Part shown: piece by piece, positions 1-7,609 of the stretch
How the letters are laid out: every line of letters starts with the position of its first letter
Numbering within the stretch: position 1 is the first letter of the stretch
Assembly: GCA_035551995.1 (NCBI GenBank)
Contig: DASZME010000040.1
Coordinates: 1 to 19,003 of the forward strand
DNA: 19,003 nucleotides
Source of the DNA: RYN-428 sp035551995
GTDB lineage: Bacteria > Planctomycetota > Phycisphaerae > Tepidisphaerales > Tepidisphaeraceae
Direction: 5' to 3'
Position numbers and translations under genes: made by a program
Notes under the pieces: generated by a model
Seen by the model: the letters and a program-made list of their open reading frames with translations, nothing else
What the model was told of the DNA's origin: nothing
The model's database searches: none

Positions 1-2
1 GG

Positions 3-371
3 TTCATTCCCCAGACATTGGCCGAGGACGATGATCCCCTGGACGTGCTGGTGCTCTGCCAGGAAACGGTCGTTCCTCTTACGCTTCTGCACGCGCGAAC
101 GATCGGGCTGATGACGATGATCGACGGCGGAAAAAAGGACCACAAGATCATCGCCGTTTGCGTCGATGATCCTGAATTCAACAGCTATCGCGAGGCGATC
201 GAGATGCCGCCGCATCGGCTGATGATGCTTCGGCGGTTCTTTCAGGATTACAAAAAGCTGGAAGGAAAAGCCGTCGAGGTGGACGAAATTGAGCCGGCCA
301 AGGAGGCATACCCGATCATCGAAGACGCCCTGGCGCGCTACAGCCGGCAGAGGCGTAAGGGATTTAAGTAG
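3..371 (+). CDS. ppa: Inorganic pyrophosphatase, family I (5'-truncated)
   Basis: This is the C-terminal part of a soluble family I inorganic pyrophosphatase, the cytoplasmic Mg-dependent enzyme that hydrolyses PPi to two phosphates and pulls biosynthetic reactions forward. The open frame runs in from the window edge (codons from base 3 read FIPQT), so the TTG at 18 is internal and not a start. The diagnostic acidic metal-binding motif DDDPLDVLVL follows at once, and the later segment GGKKDHKIIAV, with lysine and aspartate residues, fits the family's substrate-binding region. About 122 residues remain; family members have roughly 170-220, so the N-terminal third lies outside the window. The stop is TAG at 369-371. 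The gene converges on the next gene across a hairpin. Identification is secure; the missing part cannot be judged. Confidence 0.93.
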   Translation, partial: FIPQTLAEDDDPLDVLVLCQETVVPLTLLHARTIGLMTMIDGGKKDHKIIAVCVDDPEFNSYREAIEMPPHRLMMLRRFFQDYKKLEGKAVEVDEIEPAKEAYPIIEDALARYSRQRRKGFK

Positions 372-412
372 GCCGCCCGTTCATGACCGCGGGCATTGCA
401 CGTCCGGCCGCG

Positions 413-453
413 GGCGCCGCGGTGGGGATTTTCCGATCATTCCCCGCGGCGCC
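413..453. terminator. GC-rich hairpin between convergent genes
   Basis: GGCGCCGCGG at 413-422 pairs with CCGCGGCGCC at 444-453. Two further G:C pairs follow after a bulged T at 423, leaving a loop of about 16 bases. The hairpin sits in the 87-base gap between the stop of the pyrophosphatase gene (371) and the stop of the opposite-strand gene (459), the expected place for a bidirectional terminator. There is no clear T-tract on either side, so intrinsic termination is inferred from position and stem strength only. Confidence 0.45.
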
Positions 454-458
454 GGGCG

Positions 459-1466
459 TTATCCAAACGCATGATACTTCTCGATCGTCAGATCATGCGC
501 GGCGGTGGCGGCGGCTTTCACCGGCGGGCTGAGCGTCGGATCCTCGACCATCTTCGATAACACTTTTCGCGCGGCCAATTGATCCCCGTTCGTCTGCGCG
601 TTGAACCGATACTTCCCGACGTGCTTGATCGCCTCCACGCGCCACATCGGATCGGCCGAGCCGTAGGCGGCGCCTGGCTTGGCGGCGGCGATCGCGAAAA
701 TGTCGCCGGCGTATTGGCCCACCTTCGATTCCTCCACCCCTTCAATCAACTGCACCGCCGCGATCAGCTTTCCCTGATAGTCGGCCTCGGCGTTCATGAA
801 ACTCTGAATGCCGTCGGCCTTTGATGGATCCTTCGCGATGTCGGTGTAATAAAGCTGAAGGTCGATCGCCGCCGTCTGCATCAGGCCCAGGCCGCGTCCA
901 AGTTCGTCCCAGGTCAGACGTTCTTCATAAAGATGCTGGCCGAGAACGAACGCCGCTTCCCACAGCTTCAGCGCCTCCTGCGGGCGGGTTTTCGGATTGT
1001 ATTTCTCGTTAATATAAAGCTTGCCGACCGTGCAACAGAGTTTGCCGACGGTGTCGATCGCGTCGAGTCCCGGCTCGGCGTTGTCGTAGTTGATCAGATC
1101 CGACGGCTTTGCGACAAACAGGCTGCCTGTTTTGCAATCGCGCGCCTTTAAGACGTAATTGATCGCAGTCAGCGATTTCACGTCGATTTTCATGATGTGC
1201 TCTTGAAACGTATCATACGGCGTCGGATTCAGCTCATAATCGGCGATCGCCTTTCGATACAACGCGCCGGCGTTGCCCTCTTCCGTGCCGCGCGGGACCA
1301 CGGTGCTGGGGTCAATGGGAATCGCCAATGGTTTTTGCACCACGTTAAACACGGCGGCGTATGTCGGCGGCGTCGGCGTCGGCGGGAGGACGACCATCGA
1401 AAGCAGGATCGTCATGAGCAAGCCGACGACCGCGGAAATGATCCAACCTGTGGTGTTGCCGAACAT
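459..1466 (-). CDS. Hypothetical membrane-anchored protein
   Basis: A 335-residue protein of unknown function. Residues 8-28 form one strongly hydrophobic helix (IISAVVGLLMTILLSMVV), followed by a proline/threonine-rich linker (PPTPTPPTY) and a long, mostly helical soluble domain. This suggests an inner-membrane-anchored protein with a periplasmic body. The C-terminal stretch from about residue 270 (MWRVEAIKHVGKYRF, then GDQLAARKVLSKM) resembles a helical HEAT/TPR-like scaffold, and a CC pair lies near residue 145. No catalytic motif was recognised. A GGAG site nine or so bases upstream (CGGAGAGTTGAAAAATG) supports the ATG at 1466. It is transcribed alone, with a repeat-rich 290-base gap upstream. 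I associate such single-helix proteins with planctomycete genomes, but that is recollection and not a family assignment. Confidence 0.8.
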   Translation of the reverse strand: MFGNTTGWIISAVVGLLMTILLSMVVLPPTPTPPTYAAVFNVVQKPLAIPIDPSTVVPRGTEEGNAGALYRKAIADYELNPTPYDTFQEHIMKIDVKSLTAINYVLKARDCKTGSLFVAKPSDLINYDNAEPGLDAIDTVGKLCCTVGKLYINEKYNPKTRPQEALKLWEAAFVLGQHLYEERLTWDELGRGLGLMQTAAIDLQLYYTDIAKDPSKADGIQSFMNAEADYQGKLIAAVQLIEGVEESKVGQYAGDIFAIAAAKPGAAYGSADPMWRVEAIKHVGKYRFNAQTNGDQLAARKVLSKMVEDPTLSPPVKAAATAAHDLTIEKYHAFG

Positions 1467-1554
1467 TTTTCAACTCTCCGATAATGACTGCGACACTCGA
1501 TACGCGAAAGAGCTCACGCTCAACCATTGTCTTCGGCACTGGAAACGTGCGGAT

Positions 1555-1620
1555 TGTTTAGCGGGCGAGCTTGCTCGCCTTGGGGGAGCGCAACCCGCGA
1601 GCAAGCTCGCTCGCTAAACA
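1555..1620. repeat. 24-bp imperfect inverted repeat (large hairpin)
   Basis: Left arm 1555-1578 (TGTTTAGCGGGCGAGCTTGC plus TCGC) matches the reverse complement of right arm 1597-1620 at 23 of 24 positions; the exception is a G facing a T, which still pairs in RNA. The loop is 18 bases. The left arm contains a smaller nested palindrome, GCGAGCTTGCTCGC. The outer ends, TGTTTAGC and GCTAAACA, share the TTTAGC/GCTAAA motif with the shorter palindromes at 1669-1707 and 17816-17854, suggesting related repetitive elements. It lies in the 290-base gap 1467-1756, downstream of the helicase gene, in which I see no coding sequence. Confidence 0.8.
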
Positions 1621-1668
1621 CCATACGCTTCACTTGGAGCATCTATCATGTTGGTGAAGCGACCTTGC

Positions 1669-1707
1669 GTCGCGAAAAAACGCCCCGCAAGCGGGGCCGC
1701 TAAACGC
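1669..1707 (+). repeat. REP-like palindromic repeat, copy A
   Basis: The perfect palindrome GCCCCGCAAGCGGGGC (1682-1697, seven-base arms, AA loop) is preceded by GTCGCGAAAAAAC and followed by the tail CGCTAAACGC. The same order of elements occurs in inverted orientation at 17816-17854 and in a more diverged form at 3962-3993. This copy lies 50 bases beyond the stop of the minus-strand helicase gene, so it could form a hairpin in that gene's 3' untranslated RNA. Confidence 0.75.
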
Positions 1708-1756
1708 AGGAACGCGCGAGCAAACTGGCAACTGCTCTAAGTGCGCCTCGCGTTCG

Positions 1757-3853
1757 CTACATTCCCTTTTTACACGCCGGCAGCGCATCAAGAAAGAGCT
1801 TGCCATAGCGCTTGGTTTTTACCCGGCTGTCCAAAATCACCACGATACCCGTATCGGTCTTGCTCCGAATCAGACGGCCGAAACCTTGCTTAAGCTTGAT
1901 GATCGCCTCGGGAACCGAATATTCCATGAACGCGTTTCCGCCCGCTTTCTTGATCGCGTCGATCCGGGCTTCGATCACCGGCTCATCCGGAACGGCAAAC
2001 GGAAGTTTCACGATGATCACGTTGCGCAGCGAATCGCCCTGCACATCAATCCCTTGCCAAAAGCTTGACGTGCCAAACAGCACCGCATTGGGCGTCGCTC
2101 GAAATCGCTCGAGCAAAACTTTTCGCGGCGCCTGCTGGCCTTGCACCAGCAGCGGCAGATTCAACAAATCCAGCGAGCTTTTCAGGCGGTTGCCGGCGTC
2201 AATCATCATCTTATAACTGGTGAAAAGGACAAACGCCCCGCCGTTGGTTTTCTGGAGGTAGTGGATGATCTTATCGCACGCGGCGGGCATGAATCGCAGC
2301 GCGTCGCTGGGCTCGGGGAGATCGGTCTCGATATAAAGCGTCGCCTGGTTTGCATAGTCGAACGGAGAGCCAAGCTGCAGCGTTTCGCCGGCGGGAACGC
2401 CGATGCGGGATTTAATGTATTGGAAAGGGTCGGCGCGATCGGCGGAATCGAAAACGGCTTTCCGCGGATTCGACCGATCGGGCCGAGAACCGAAGTCGTC
2501 GTCGGCGGTCCGCGGCGTTAACGAAGCGGCCGGATTTTCTTGCGACGCCGGCGAGCAATGAGCGGCGCCGCCGTTGCGCGTGCAGAGGGTGGCGCTGGTC
2601 ATCACCACGCTTTTGACCTGATCGAACAGATATTTTCGCAGTCCGTCGGCCACGTTGACCGGCGCCGCGTTTAGCGTCACTTTGCGGTGATCGGCGCGCC
2701 CGCCGGTTTCAAGCCAGTAGACGGTGTCGGCGACACGCTGGCCCATGATGGCGTCTAAGGTTTCGGCCGTGATCGAGATTTTCTCGGCGGCGGCGGAAAC
2801 TTCGCTCAGCTCCTCCTCCTTGGTCAACTCCGGCAACATTGCCTTGAGGTGCAGCGATAAATCCCGCAACACCGGCGACAACACATTCTCGACGATATTC
2901 GGTCGATCGATCCGGCCATTGCTGCGCCCCGACGCCTCCTGCCACTGAATACATCCTTCGAAGAATTCATCCATCCGCTCCTGGAGAACGACTACGTCGC
3001 GAATGGCGTCGTTCGCGCACGAGCCCTGCACGCTGAGCATCCCTTTGCTTCGGCGAACGTCGTATAAATATCGCAGTTGATACCGCAACCCGGTTTCCGT
3101 GACCTTCAGGCCAAAATGACTCCCGGCCACGTCTTCGACCGTGTGCGCTTCATCCAGAATCACCACGTCGTATTTGGGCAGATAATTGACGCCCGCCATC
3201 CGCAGGGCAAGGTCGGAAAAGAACAGCGCGTGATTGACGACCAGAATATTGCCGCCTTGCATTCGGCGTTTGGCGGCTTGCCAGAAGCAGTCTTGATAGA
3301 ACTGGCATTTCTTGCCGAGGCAGTTGCCGTGCTCGGCGCAAACCTTGTCCCAGACGCTCGGGTCGGGCACCGCCGGGAGATCGGCCAATGATCCGTCGGT
3401 GGTTTGGTTGGCCCATTCTTCGATCGCCCAGAGGCTTTCGAGCTGCGGGTTTTTGTCGAAAAGCATCCCCTGGCGGCCGCGGGTCTGTTCGAGTCGGCGT
3501 TTGCAAAGATAGTTGCTGCGGCCTTTGACCAAAACCGCCGTGAATTCATCCGGGTAAACGGCCCGAAGCAACGGAATGTCCTTGTCGATCAATTGCTCTT
3601 GAAGCGAAATGGTATGCGTGGAAATGACGACGCGCTTTTTCGTTCGGACGGCGTAATCGATCGCGGGAAGGAGATAGGCGAACGACTTGCCGACGCCGGT
3701 GCCGGCTTCGACGAGCAGATGATGCCCTTCCTTGAATGCGCGCTCGACGCTCGAGGCCATTTCCAGCTGCTGCGGACGAAATTCGTAGCGGTCCCCCAGG
3801 CGCCGGGCGACGGCGCCGTCCTGGCCTAAGATGCTTTGCAGCGTTGCCGGCAT
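1757..3853 (-). CDS. dinG: ATP-dependent DNA helicase, DinG/XPD-type (Fe-S, superfamily 2)
   Basis: A 698-residue 5'-3' DNA helicase of the DinG/XPD/Rad3 group, expected to unwind D-loops, R-loops and other repair or replication intermediates. Walker A is EAGTGVGKS (residues 49-57), the DEAH box is at 234-237 (VVILDEAH), motif III is SATL (420-423), and motif VI is QGFGRLIR (656-663). Four cysteines (C117, C178, C183, C189) show the iron-sulfur spacing known from DinG, with the last three 5 and 6 residues apart. Residues about 424-475 are a polar, low-complexity insertion just after SATL, rich in N, A, P, S, D and R, with two cysteines (C424, C433); it looks lineage-specific. The start ATG at 3853 has no Shine-Dalgarno site, but a TACAAT box lies seven bases upstream, suggesting a leaderless message. 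The helicase assignment is firm; the choice of symbol within the family is less so. Confidence 0.92.
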   Translation of the reverse strand: MPATLQSILGQDGAVARRLGDRYEFRPQQLEMASSVERAFKEGHHLLVEAGTGVGKSFAYLLPAIDYAVRTKKRVVISTHTISLQEQLIDKDIPLLRAVYPDEFTAVLVKGRSNYLCKRRLEQTRGRQGMLFDKNPQLESLWAIEEWANQTTDGSLADLPAVPDPSVWDKVCAEHGNCLGKKCQFYQDCFWQAAKRRMQGGNILVVNHALFFSDLALRMAGVNYLPKYDVVILDEAHTVEDVAGSHFGLKVTETGLRYQLRYLYDVRRSKGMLSVQGSCANDAIRDVVVLQERMDEFFEGCIQWQEASGRSNGRIDRPNIVENVLSPVLRDLSLHLKAMLPELTKEEELSEVSAAAEKISITAETLDAIMGQRVADTVYWLETGGRADHRKVTLNAAPVNVADGLRKYLFDQVKSVVMTSATLCTRNGGAAHCSPASQENPAASLTPRTADDDFGSRPDRSNPRKAVFDSADRADPFQYIKSRIGVPAGETLQLGSPFDYANQATLYIETDLPEPSDALRFMPAACDKIIHYLQKTNGGAFVLFTSYKMMIDAGNRLKSSLDLLNLPLLVQGQQAPRKVLLERFRATPNAVLFGTSSFWQGIDVQGDSLRNVIIVKLPFAVPDEPVIEARIDAIKKAGGNAFMEYSVPEAIIKLKQGFGRLIRSKTDTGIVVILDSRVKTKRYGKLFLDALPACKKGM

Positions 3854-3860
3854 GTATGGG

Positions 3861-3888
3861 ATTGTACCCTAACTATCACCGGCGTCAC
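3861..3888 (-). promoter_or_regulatory. Candidate sigma-70-type promoter of the helicase gene
   Basis: On the minus strand, TACAAT (3861-3866) is preceded after a 16-base spacer by GTGACG (3883-3888), a four-of-six match to TTGACA. The -10 box ends seven bases before the ATG at 3853, so transcription would begin at or next to the start codon and give a leaderless mRNA. No Shine-Dalgarno sequence is present at a usable distance, which agrees with this. The call rests on pattern only. Confidence 0.35.
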
Positions 3889-3961
3889 GGTCGGTCGCCG
3901 TGTTTTGCCGGCAGTCGCTTTGCGATCGCTTTTTCAGGTTGATGCAGCGAGGTTTGATCGG

Positions 3962-3993
3962 AAAAAGAGGCCCCGCAAGCCGGGCCGTCAAAG
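3962..3993 (+). repeat. REP-like palindromic repeat, copy B (diverged)
   Basis: The string GGCCCCGCAAGCCGGGCC (3969-3986) is preceded by an A-rich run and followed by GTCAAA. It parallels copy A (A-run, GCCCCGCAAGCGGGGC, CGCTAAAC) with a few substitutions in the right arm and tail. It lies in the 205-base gap between two minus-strand genes, downstream of the secreted DUF4159 protein and upstream of the helicase. Nothing else is recognisable in that gap apart from the helicase promoter candidate. Confidence 0.55.
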
Positions 3994-4058
3994 GAAGAAG
4001 TGAGCCGTGGAAACGCCGCTGAATCCGTCGGCGCGTGATCGCGCGAGATGACTGAGGG

Positions 4059-6416
4059 TCATTTCCTGACTTCAACGAAACCGGGTCGCACGCCGAATCC
4101 TGCATAGAGGACGATATTGCGCATCAACTCCGTCGCGCTTGCCGGAGAGTATCCGGAAATGCCGTCGACGGGTTCTCCGACCAGGCCGCCGGAAAGGTCC
4201 TGTCTGCTAAAGAACACCGCCGTGCGGCCGCGAAGATCGATGCCGTTGAGTCGCGGCAATTTCAAGGTCCCGACCTGCCGCCGCCGGTACCACTCGCGGT
4301 AATCCACCTGGCTGATTTGCGCGCCCGGAAGATTGAATACCGCGCTCCCGGCGTCGAGCGGGGTATTCAACCCCTTATCCGCCAAAGCGCCGAAACAAGC
4401 GGTTAATTCCTCGGCGGCGGAATCGCCGAACTCGCGACTTCCGCCGGCGGCGTCGATCACCAGCGTTCCGCCGTGGGTGACGTAATCGACCAGCTTTTCG
4501 CGCTCGTCGGCTTTGAGGTGAAATGCCGTTGTCCCCGTCAGATCAAGCAGTTTGTATTGCGCTAATCTTTTCTGGCCGACGGCGACGTTCTCGACGTTCA
4601 GGTCCCACTTGTAGCGATTGTGAAACAGGGCGGCCATGCGTTGCCAACCCGCCGGTTCGGGGTCCCAGTTGTCGCCGATCATCAGGCGGCCGATCCGGGC
4701 GGTCCGGTCGGCGATGATGTCCACGTCGGGATGAATGGTGTAGCCGTCGCCCTTGTTGCGGAGATTTTTCTTGTCGATCGCGTAGAGAAAAATGTTCGCG
4801 CCAAGCTGAAACGACGCCTGGGAGCTTTCCGTCGCCTGCAATTGCCAGGCGCGCGCGGGATCGGCGTCGGGGATGAGCAGCATGAACTCCCTGATCCCGT
4901 TGCTCAAGCCGCGGAGGCGCGGAGGGCTTTTCCATCGGCTGGCAAGATATTGCTCGTCGCTGAATATCGGATGCTCGGCCGGGAGATCGCGGAACGAATA
5001 AGCGGGAAACAGGCGATGGCCCAATTCTTCGAACGAAGCCGCGAACTGGCTCCTGGCCGATCCGCAATCCGCGTTGGCCAGGACCATTCCGCCGCCGAGA
5101 ATGAACTCGCGCAGCCTGGCCTCTTCGTCGCGCGTAAAGGCCACGTCCTGATCGCCGCCGAGGTAAATGATCGGCGCCTCGTGAAGCTCGTCGGGCGGGG
5201 TCCGGAGGGTGACGATTTGCCAGTTGAGGTCGCGCTCGATGCGGTTGGCGACCCAGTGCGTGAGATTGGCGATGTCGCGCGGCCGCTCGTTCCAGTTCGC
5301 GAGACGCACGATCAACGTGTCGGCGGGCGTACGATCGTATTGGAGCTTGTTCATCATGACCGAGCCGCGACCGCGCGCGAGAAACAAAAGAGAAAAAGCC
5401 GTGCAGGGGATCGGATCTTCCATTCCGCCGGCGGCGCCGATCCACGATCCATCGGCGTTCTGAGACTTGACCAGCTTTTCGGCGCCGACGGCGTACCAGT
5501 CGATCGTGCCGAAGTATTTTCTGCCGCTGGCGGCGCCGATGCGTTGCACGCCGTAGTAACCGTACGCGTTTTTGATTTCGTCGAAATGGACGGCGATCCA
5601 ATCGAGGGCCCGCTCGATATGGTCGTCGGCGACATTGCCGCGGCACTCCGCGCCGATATTGGGGTTGAGCATCTCCTGGGTGACGAACAGCGTCGCCACG
5701 CCGGCGGCGGTCATCGAAAGCGTTTCGGTCGTGGGCTGGGGCGGCGCCGATTCATACGCCCATCCGCCGTCGGGGTATTGATGCCGCTTCCATCCATCGT
5801 CGATCATTTCCCAGACCGACCGCTTGATATCCACGCCGTTCTGCGCGCACGCCCAGAGTCCGAGCACGCCGTACTGGCTGACGCTGTGGTCAAACCGTGG
5901 GGCGGCGGCATGAAGGTCCAGGCCATGGCCGGCGCCGTAATCCCAGAATCCGCGGGCCGGATTCTCCTTTCCCGTCTGCATTTCGAGAATAATCAGCTTG
6001 GCGTCGCGCTGGGACATCTCGCGATAAATTTTCGTCGGCGGCAACTGGGTCCACACGTTGGCGCGCAACCCCAGGGAATAGATTCCGACCATATCCGCGT
6101 TTTCGAGGAATGTGATCGCCTTCTGCAGCCGGGCGTCCTGCGGATCCTCACCGGCGCTCAAAAGAGCATAAACGGCGACGGCGGTAAATCCGCCGAATGT
6201 ATCGCCCTGCCGGTGCGCAAAGTCATGCTCCATCCCTTTTCGCACCGTGTCGTTTTCCCATTGGCCTTTCGGATTTTGCCGGCTGTAGAGATAGCGGCAG
6301 GCGCGACTGATCGCCGCGTTCACCTCGACCGGCGTGGCGGCATGAGCGGCGCCGTTGAGACAAAACGTGATGAGCACGCAGAGCGACAACCGCATCGCTA
6401 AACGAGATGACTTCAT
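4059..6416 (-). CDS. Secreted cyclase-repeat protein with tandem DUF4159-like modules
   Basis: A 785-residue exported protein. It has a signal peptide (residues 1-26, hydrophobic LSLCVLITFCL, cleavage after AHA). Residues about 33-350 resemble the alpha/alpha-barrel repeats of prenyltransferase/squalene-oxidase proteins (CRYLYSRQNPKGQWEN, YPDGGWAYES, VKSQNADGSWIGA, GLWACAQNG). No DxDD or DCTAE cyclase motif is evident, so this is probably a fold match and not a cyclase. Residues about 360-550 form a DUF4159 domain (LIVRLANW, IIYLGGDQDVAF, FILGGGMVLANADCGS). Residues about 575-700 repeat the same outline (LMIGDNWDPEP, YKLLDLTGTTAFHL, YVTHGGTLVIDAAGGS), implying an internal duplication. I associate proteins of this architecture with planctomycetes; their function is unknown. 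The gene is divergent from aguB and has no strong ribosome binding site. Confidence 0.85.
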   Translation of the reverse strand: MKSSRLAMRLSLCVLITFCLNGAAHAATPVEVNAAISRACRYLYSRQNPKGQWENDTVRKGMEHDFAHRQGDTFGGFTAVAVYALLSAGEDPQDARLQKAITFLENADMVGIYSLGLRANVWTQLPPTKIYREMSQRDAKLIILEMQTGKENPARGFWDYGAGHGLDLHAAAPRFDHSVSQYGVLGLWACAQNGVDIKRSVWEMIDDGWKRHQYPDGGWAYESAPPQPTTETLSMTAAGVATLFVTQEMLNPNIGAECRGNVADDHIERALDWIAVHFDEIKNAYGYYGVQRIGAASGRKYFGTIDWYAVGAEKLVKSQNADGSWIGAAGGMEDPIPCTAFSLLFLARGRGSVMMNKLQYDRTPADTLIVRLANWNERPRDIANLTHWVANRIERDLNWQIVTLRTPPDELHEAPIIYLGGDQDVAFTRDEEARLREFILGGGMVLANADCGSARSQFAASFEELGHRLFPAYSFRDLPAEHPIFSDEQYLASRWKSPPRLRGLSNGIREFMLLIPDADPARAWQLQATESSQASFQLGANIFLYAIDKKNLRNKGDGYTIHPDVDIIADRTARIGRLMIGDNWDPEPAGWQRMAALFHNRYKWDLNVENVAVGQKRLAQYKLLDLTGTTAFHLKADEREKLVDYVTHGGTLVIDAAGGSREFGDSAAEELTACFGALADKGLNTPLDAGSAVFNLPGAQISQVDYREWYRRRQVGTLKLPRLNGIDLRGRTAVFFSRQDLSGGLVGEPVDGISGYSPASATELMRNIVLYAGFGVRPGFVEVRK

Positions 6417-6603
6417 GTTGCGAACCTAAGAATGAAATCTTCGGACCGGCGCCTATCATTCGTCGCGGCGGCCATTGTAACCACAGTTCAGCGCGATCTC
6501 GTTTGCCACTCAAATGCAAGCGATATACCGGAGTCTATGCTCGCAAACGCTTTTTGGGTGGTCGTCGATCGAATAAAACAACCAATAACGTCCGGCCAAT
6601 GCA

Positions 6604-7560
6604 ATGAAAACAAAATCCGCATCCAACGTAAAACGTCCGGCGAAAGCCGCTCGCGGCCGGGCAGTAAACGTCGCGATCACGCAAATGGCCTGCTCGGCCG
6701 ACTTTCGCGATAATTTGGATCGTCAAACCCGCCTGCTCGATCAGGCCGCGCGCCGGGGCGGCCAGATTCTGTGCACGCAGGAGTTGTTCGCCAGTCAATA
6801 CTTCTGCCAGATCGAAGACCACCGCTTCTTCAAGCTGGCCGAGACGATCCCCGGCCCCAGCACCGACGCCTTTTGCAAACTCGCGAAAAAGCATAAGGCC
6901 GTCATCGTCGCAAGCCTCTTCGAACGACGCGCCGCCGGCCTGTATCATAACACGGCGGCTATCATCGAAGCCGACGGATCGATCAAAGGCATCTATCGCA
7001 AGATGCACATTCCCGACGATCCGTTGTTTTACGAAAAATTCTACTTTACCCCCGGCGATACCGGGTTTCGCGCCTGGGAAACCACGCACGGAAAAATCGG
7101 CGTGCTGATCTGCTGGGACCAGTGGTATCCGGAAGGCGCCCGACTGACGGCGTTGCAAGGCGCGGAGATTCTCTTTTATCCGACCGCGATCGGCTGGCAT
7201 CCCAGCGAAAAGGCCCAATACGGACATGCCCAGCATGATAGTTGGGAAACGATGCAGCGAAGCCATGCGATCGCCAACGGATGTTATGTGTGCGCGCCCA
7301 ATCGCATTGGCTTGGAAAAGATATTAGACGTCGCCGGTAATCCCGTGAACGATGAGGGGATCGAATTCTGGGGCCAGTCGTTTGTCGCTTCGCCGGATGG
7401 GCAGGTCGTGAAGAAGGCTTCGAGCGATCAGGAAGAGGTGTTGGTGGTGGAATGCGATCTGGAGAAGGTGGAGTTCAGCCGGACGCATTGGCCGTTTTTG
7501 CGGGATCGGCGGATTGACGCGTATGGAAATTTGACGAAGCGATTTGTGGACGTGGTTTGA
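6604..7560 (+). CDS. aguB: N-carbamoylputrescine amidase
   Basis: A 318-residue carbon-nitrogen hydrolase (nitrilase superfamily) that cleaves N-carbamoylputrescine to putrescine, CO2 and ammonia, the last step of the agmatine route to putrescine. The Glu-Lys-Cys catalytic triad is visible: E60 in TQELF, K133 in YRKMHIPDD, and C170 in ICWDQWYPEGAR. The segments YHNTAAII, FYFTPGDTGF and AIGWHPSEKAQYG, and the C-terminal THWPFLRDRRIDAYG, are typical of the AguB subgroup and separate it from other nitrilases. Length matches the family (about 290-300) apart from a basic extension of about 20 residues. It lies 49 bases upstream of agmatine deiminase on the same strand, so the two probably share a transcript. 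No clear Shine-Dalgarno site precedes the ATG. The 187 bases upstream separate it from a divergent gene and must hold promoters for both. Confidence 0.95.
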   Translation: MKTKSASNVKRPAKAARGRAVNVAITQMACSADFRDNLDRQTRLLDQAARRGGQILCTQELFASQYFCQIEDHRFFKLAETIPGPSTDAFCKLAKKHKAVIVASLFERRAAGLYHNTAAIIEADGSIKGIYRKMHIPDDPLFYEKFYFTPGDTGFRAWETTHGKIGVLICWDQWYPEGARLTALQGAEILFYPTAIGWHPSEKAQYGHAQHDSWETMQRSHAIANGCYVCAPNRIGLEKILDVAGNPVNDEGIEFWGQSFVASPDGQVVKKASSDQEEVLVVECDLEKVEFSRTHWPFLRDRRIDAYGNLTKRFVDVV

Positions 7561-7609
7561 ATGGATACATCTCCGGGTCCGCGCCGCGGATCCAAACCGT
7601 TGACCCCGC

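Noticed and set aside
1555..1707. CRISPR array
   Set aside because: The nearby repeats are palindromic, differ in length and are not regularly spaced with unique spacers; a REP-like interpretation fits better.
4543..5646. A 367-residue arginine-rich minus-strand open frame
   Set aside because: Its extreme Arg/Pro/His composition is typical of an out-of-frame reading of a high-GC gene, here the DUF4159 protein.
4620..6401. A 593-residue plus-strand open frame
   Set aside because: It is antisense to the secreted DUF4159 protein over its whole length, shows no family motif and looks like a high-GC shadow frame.
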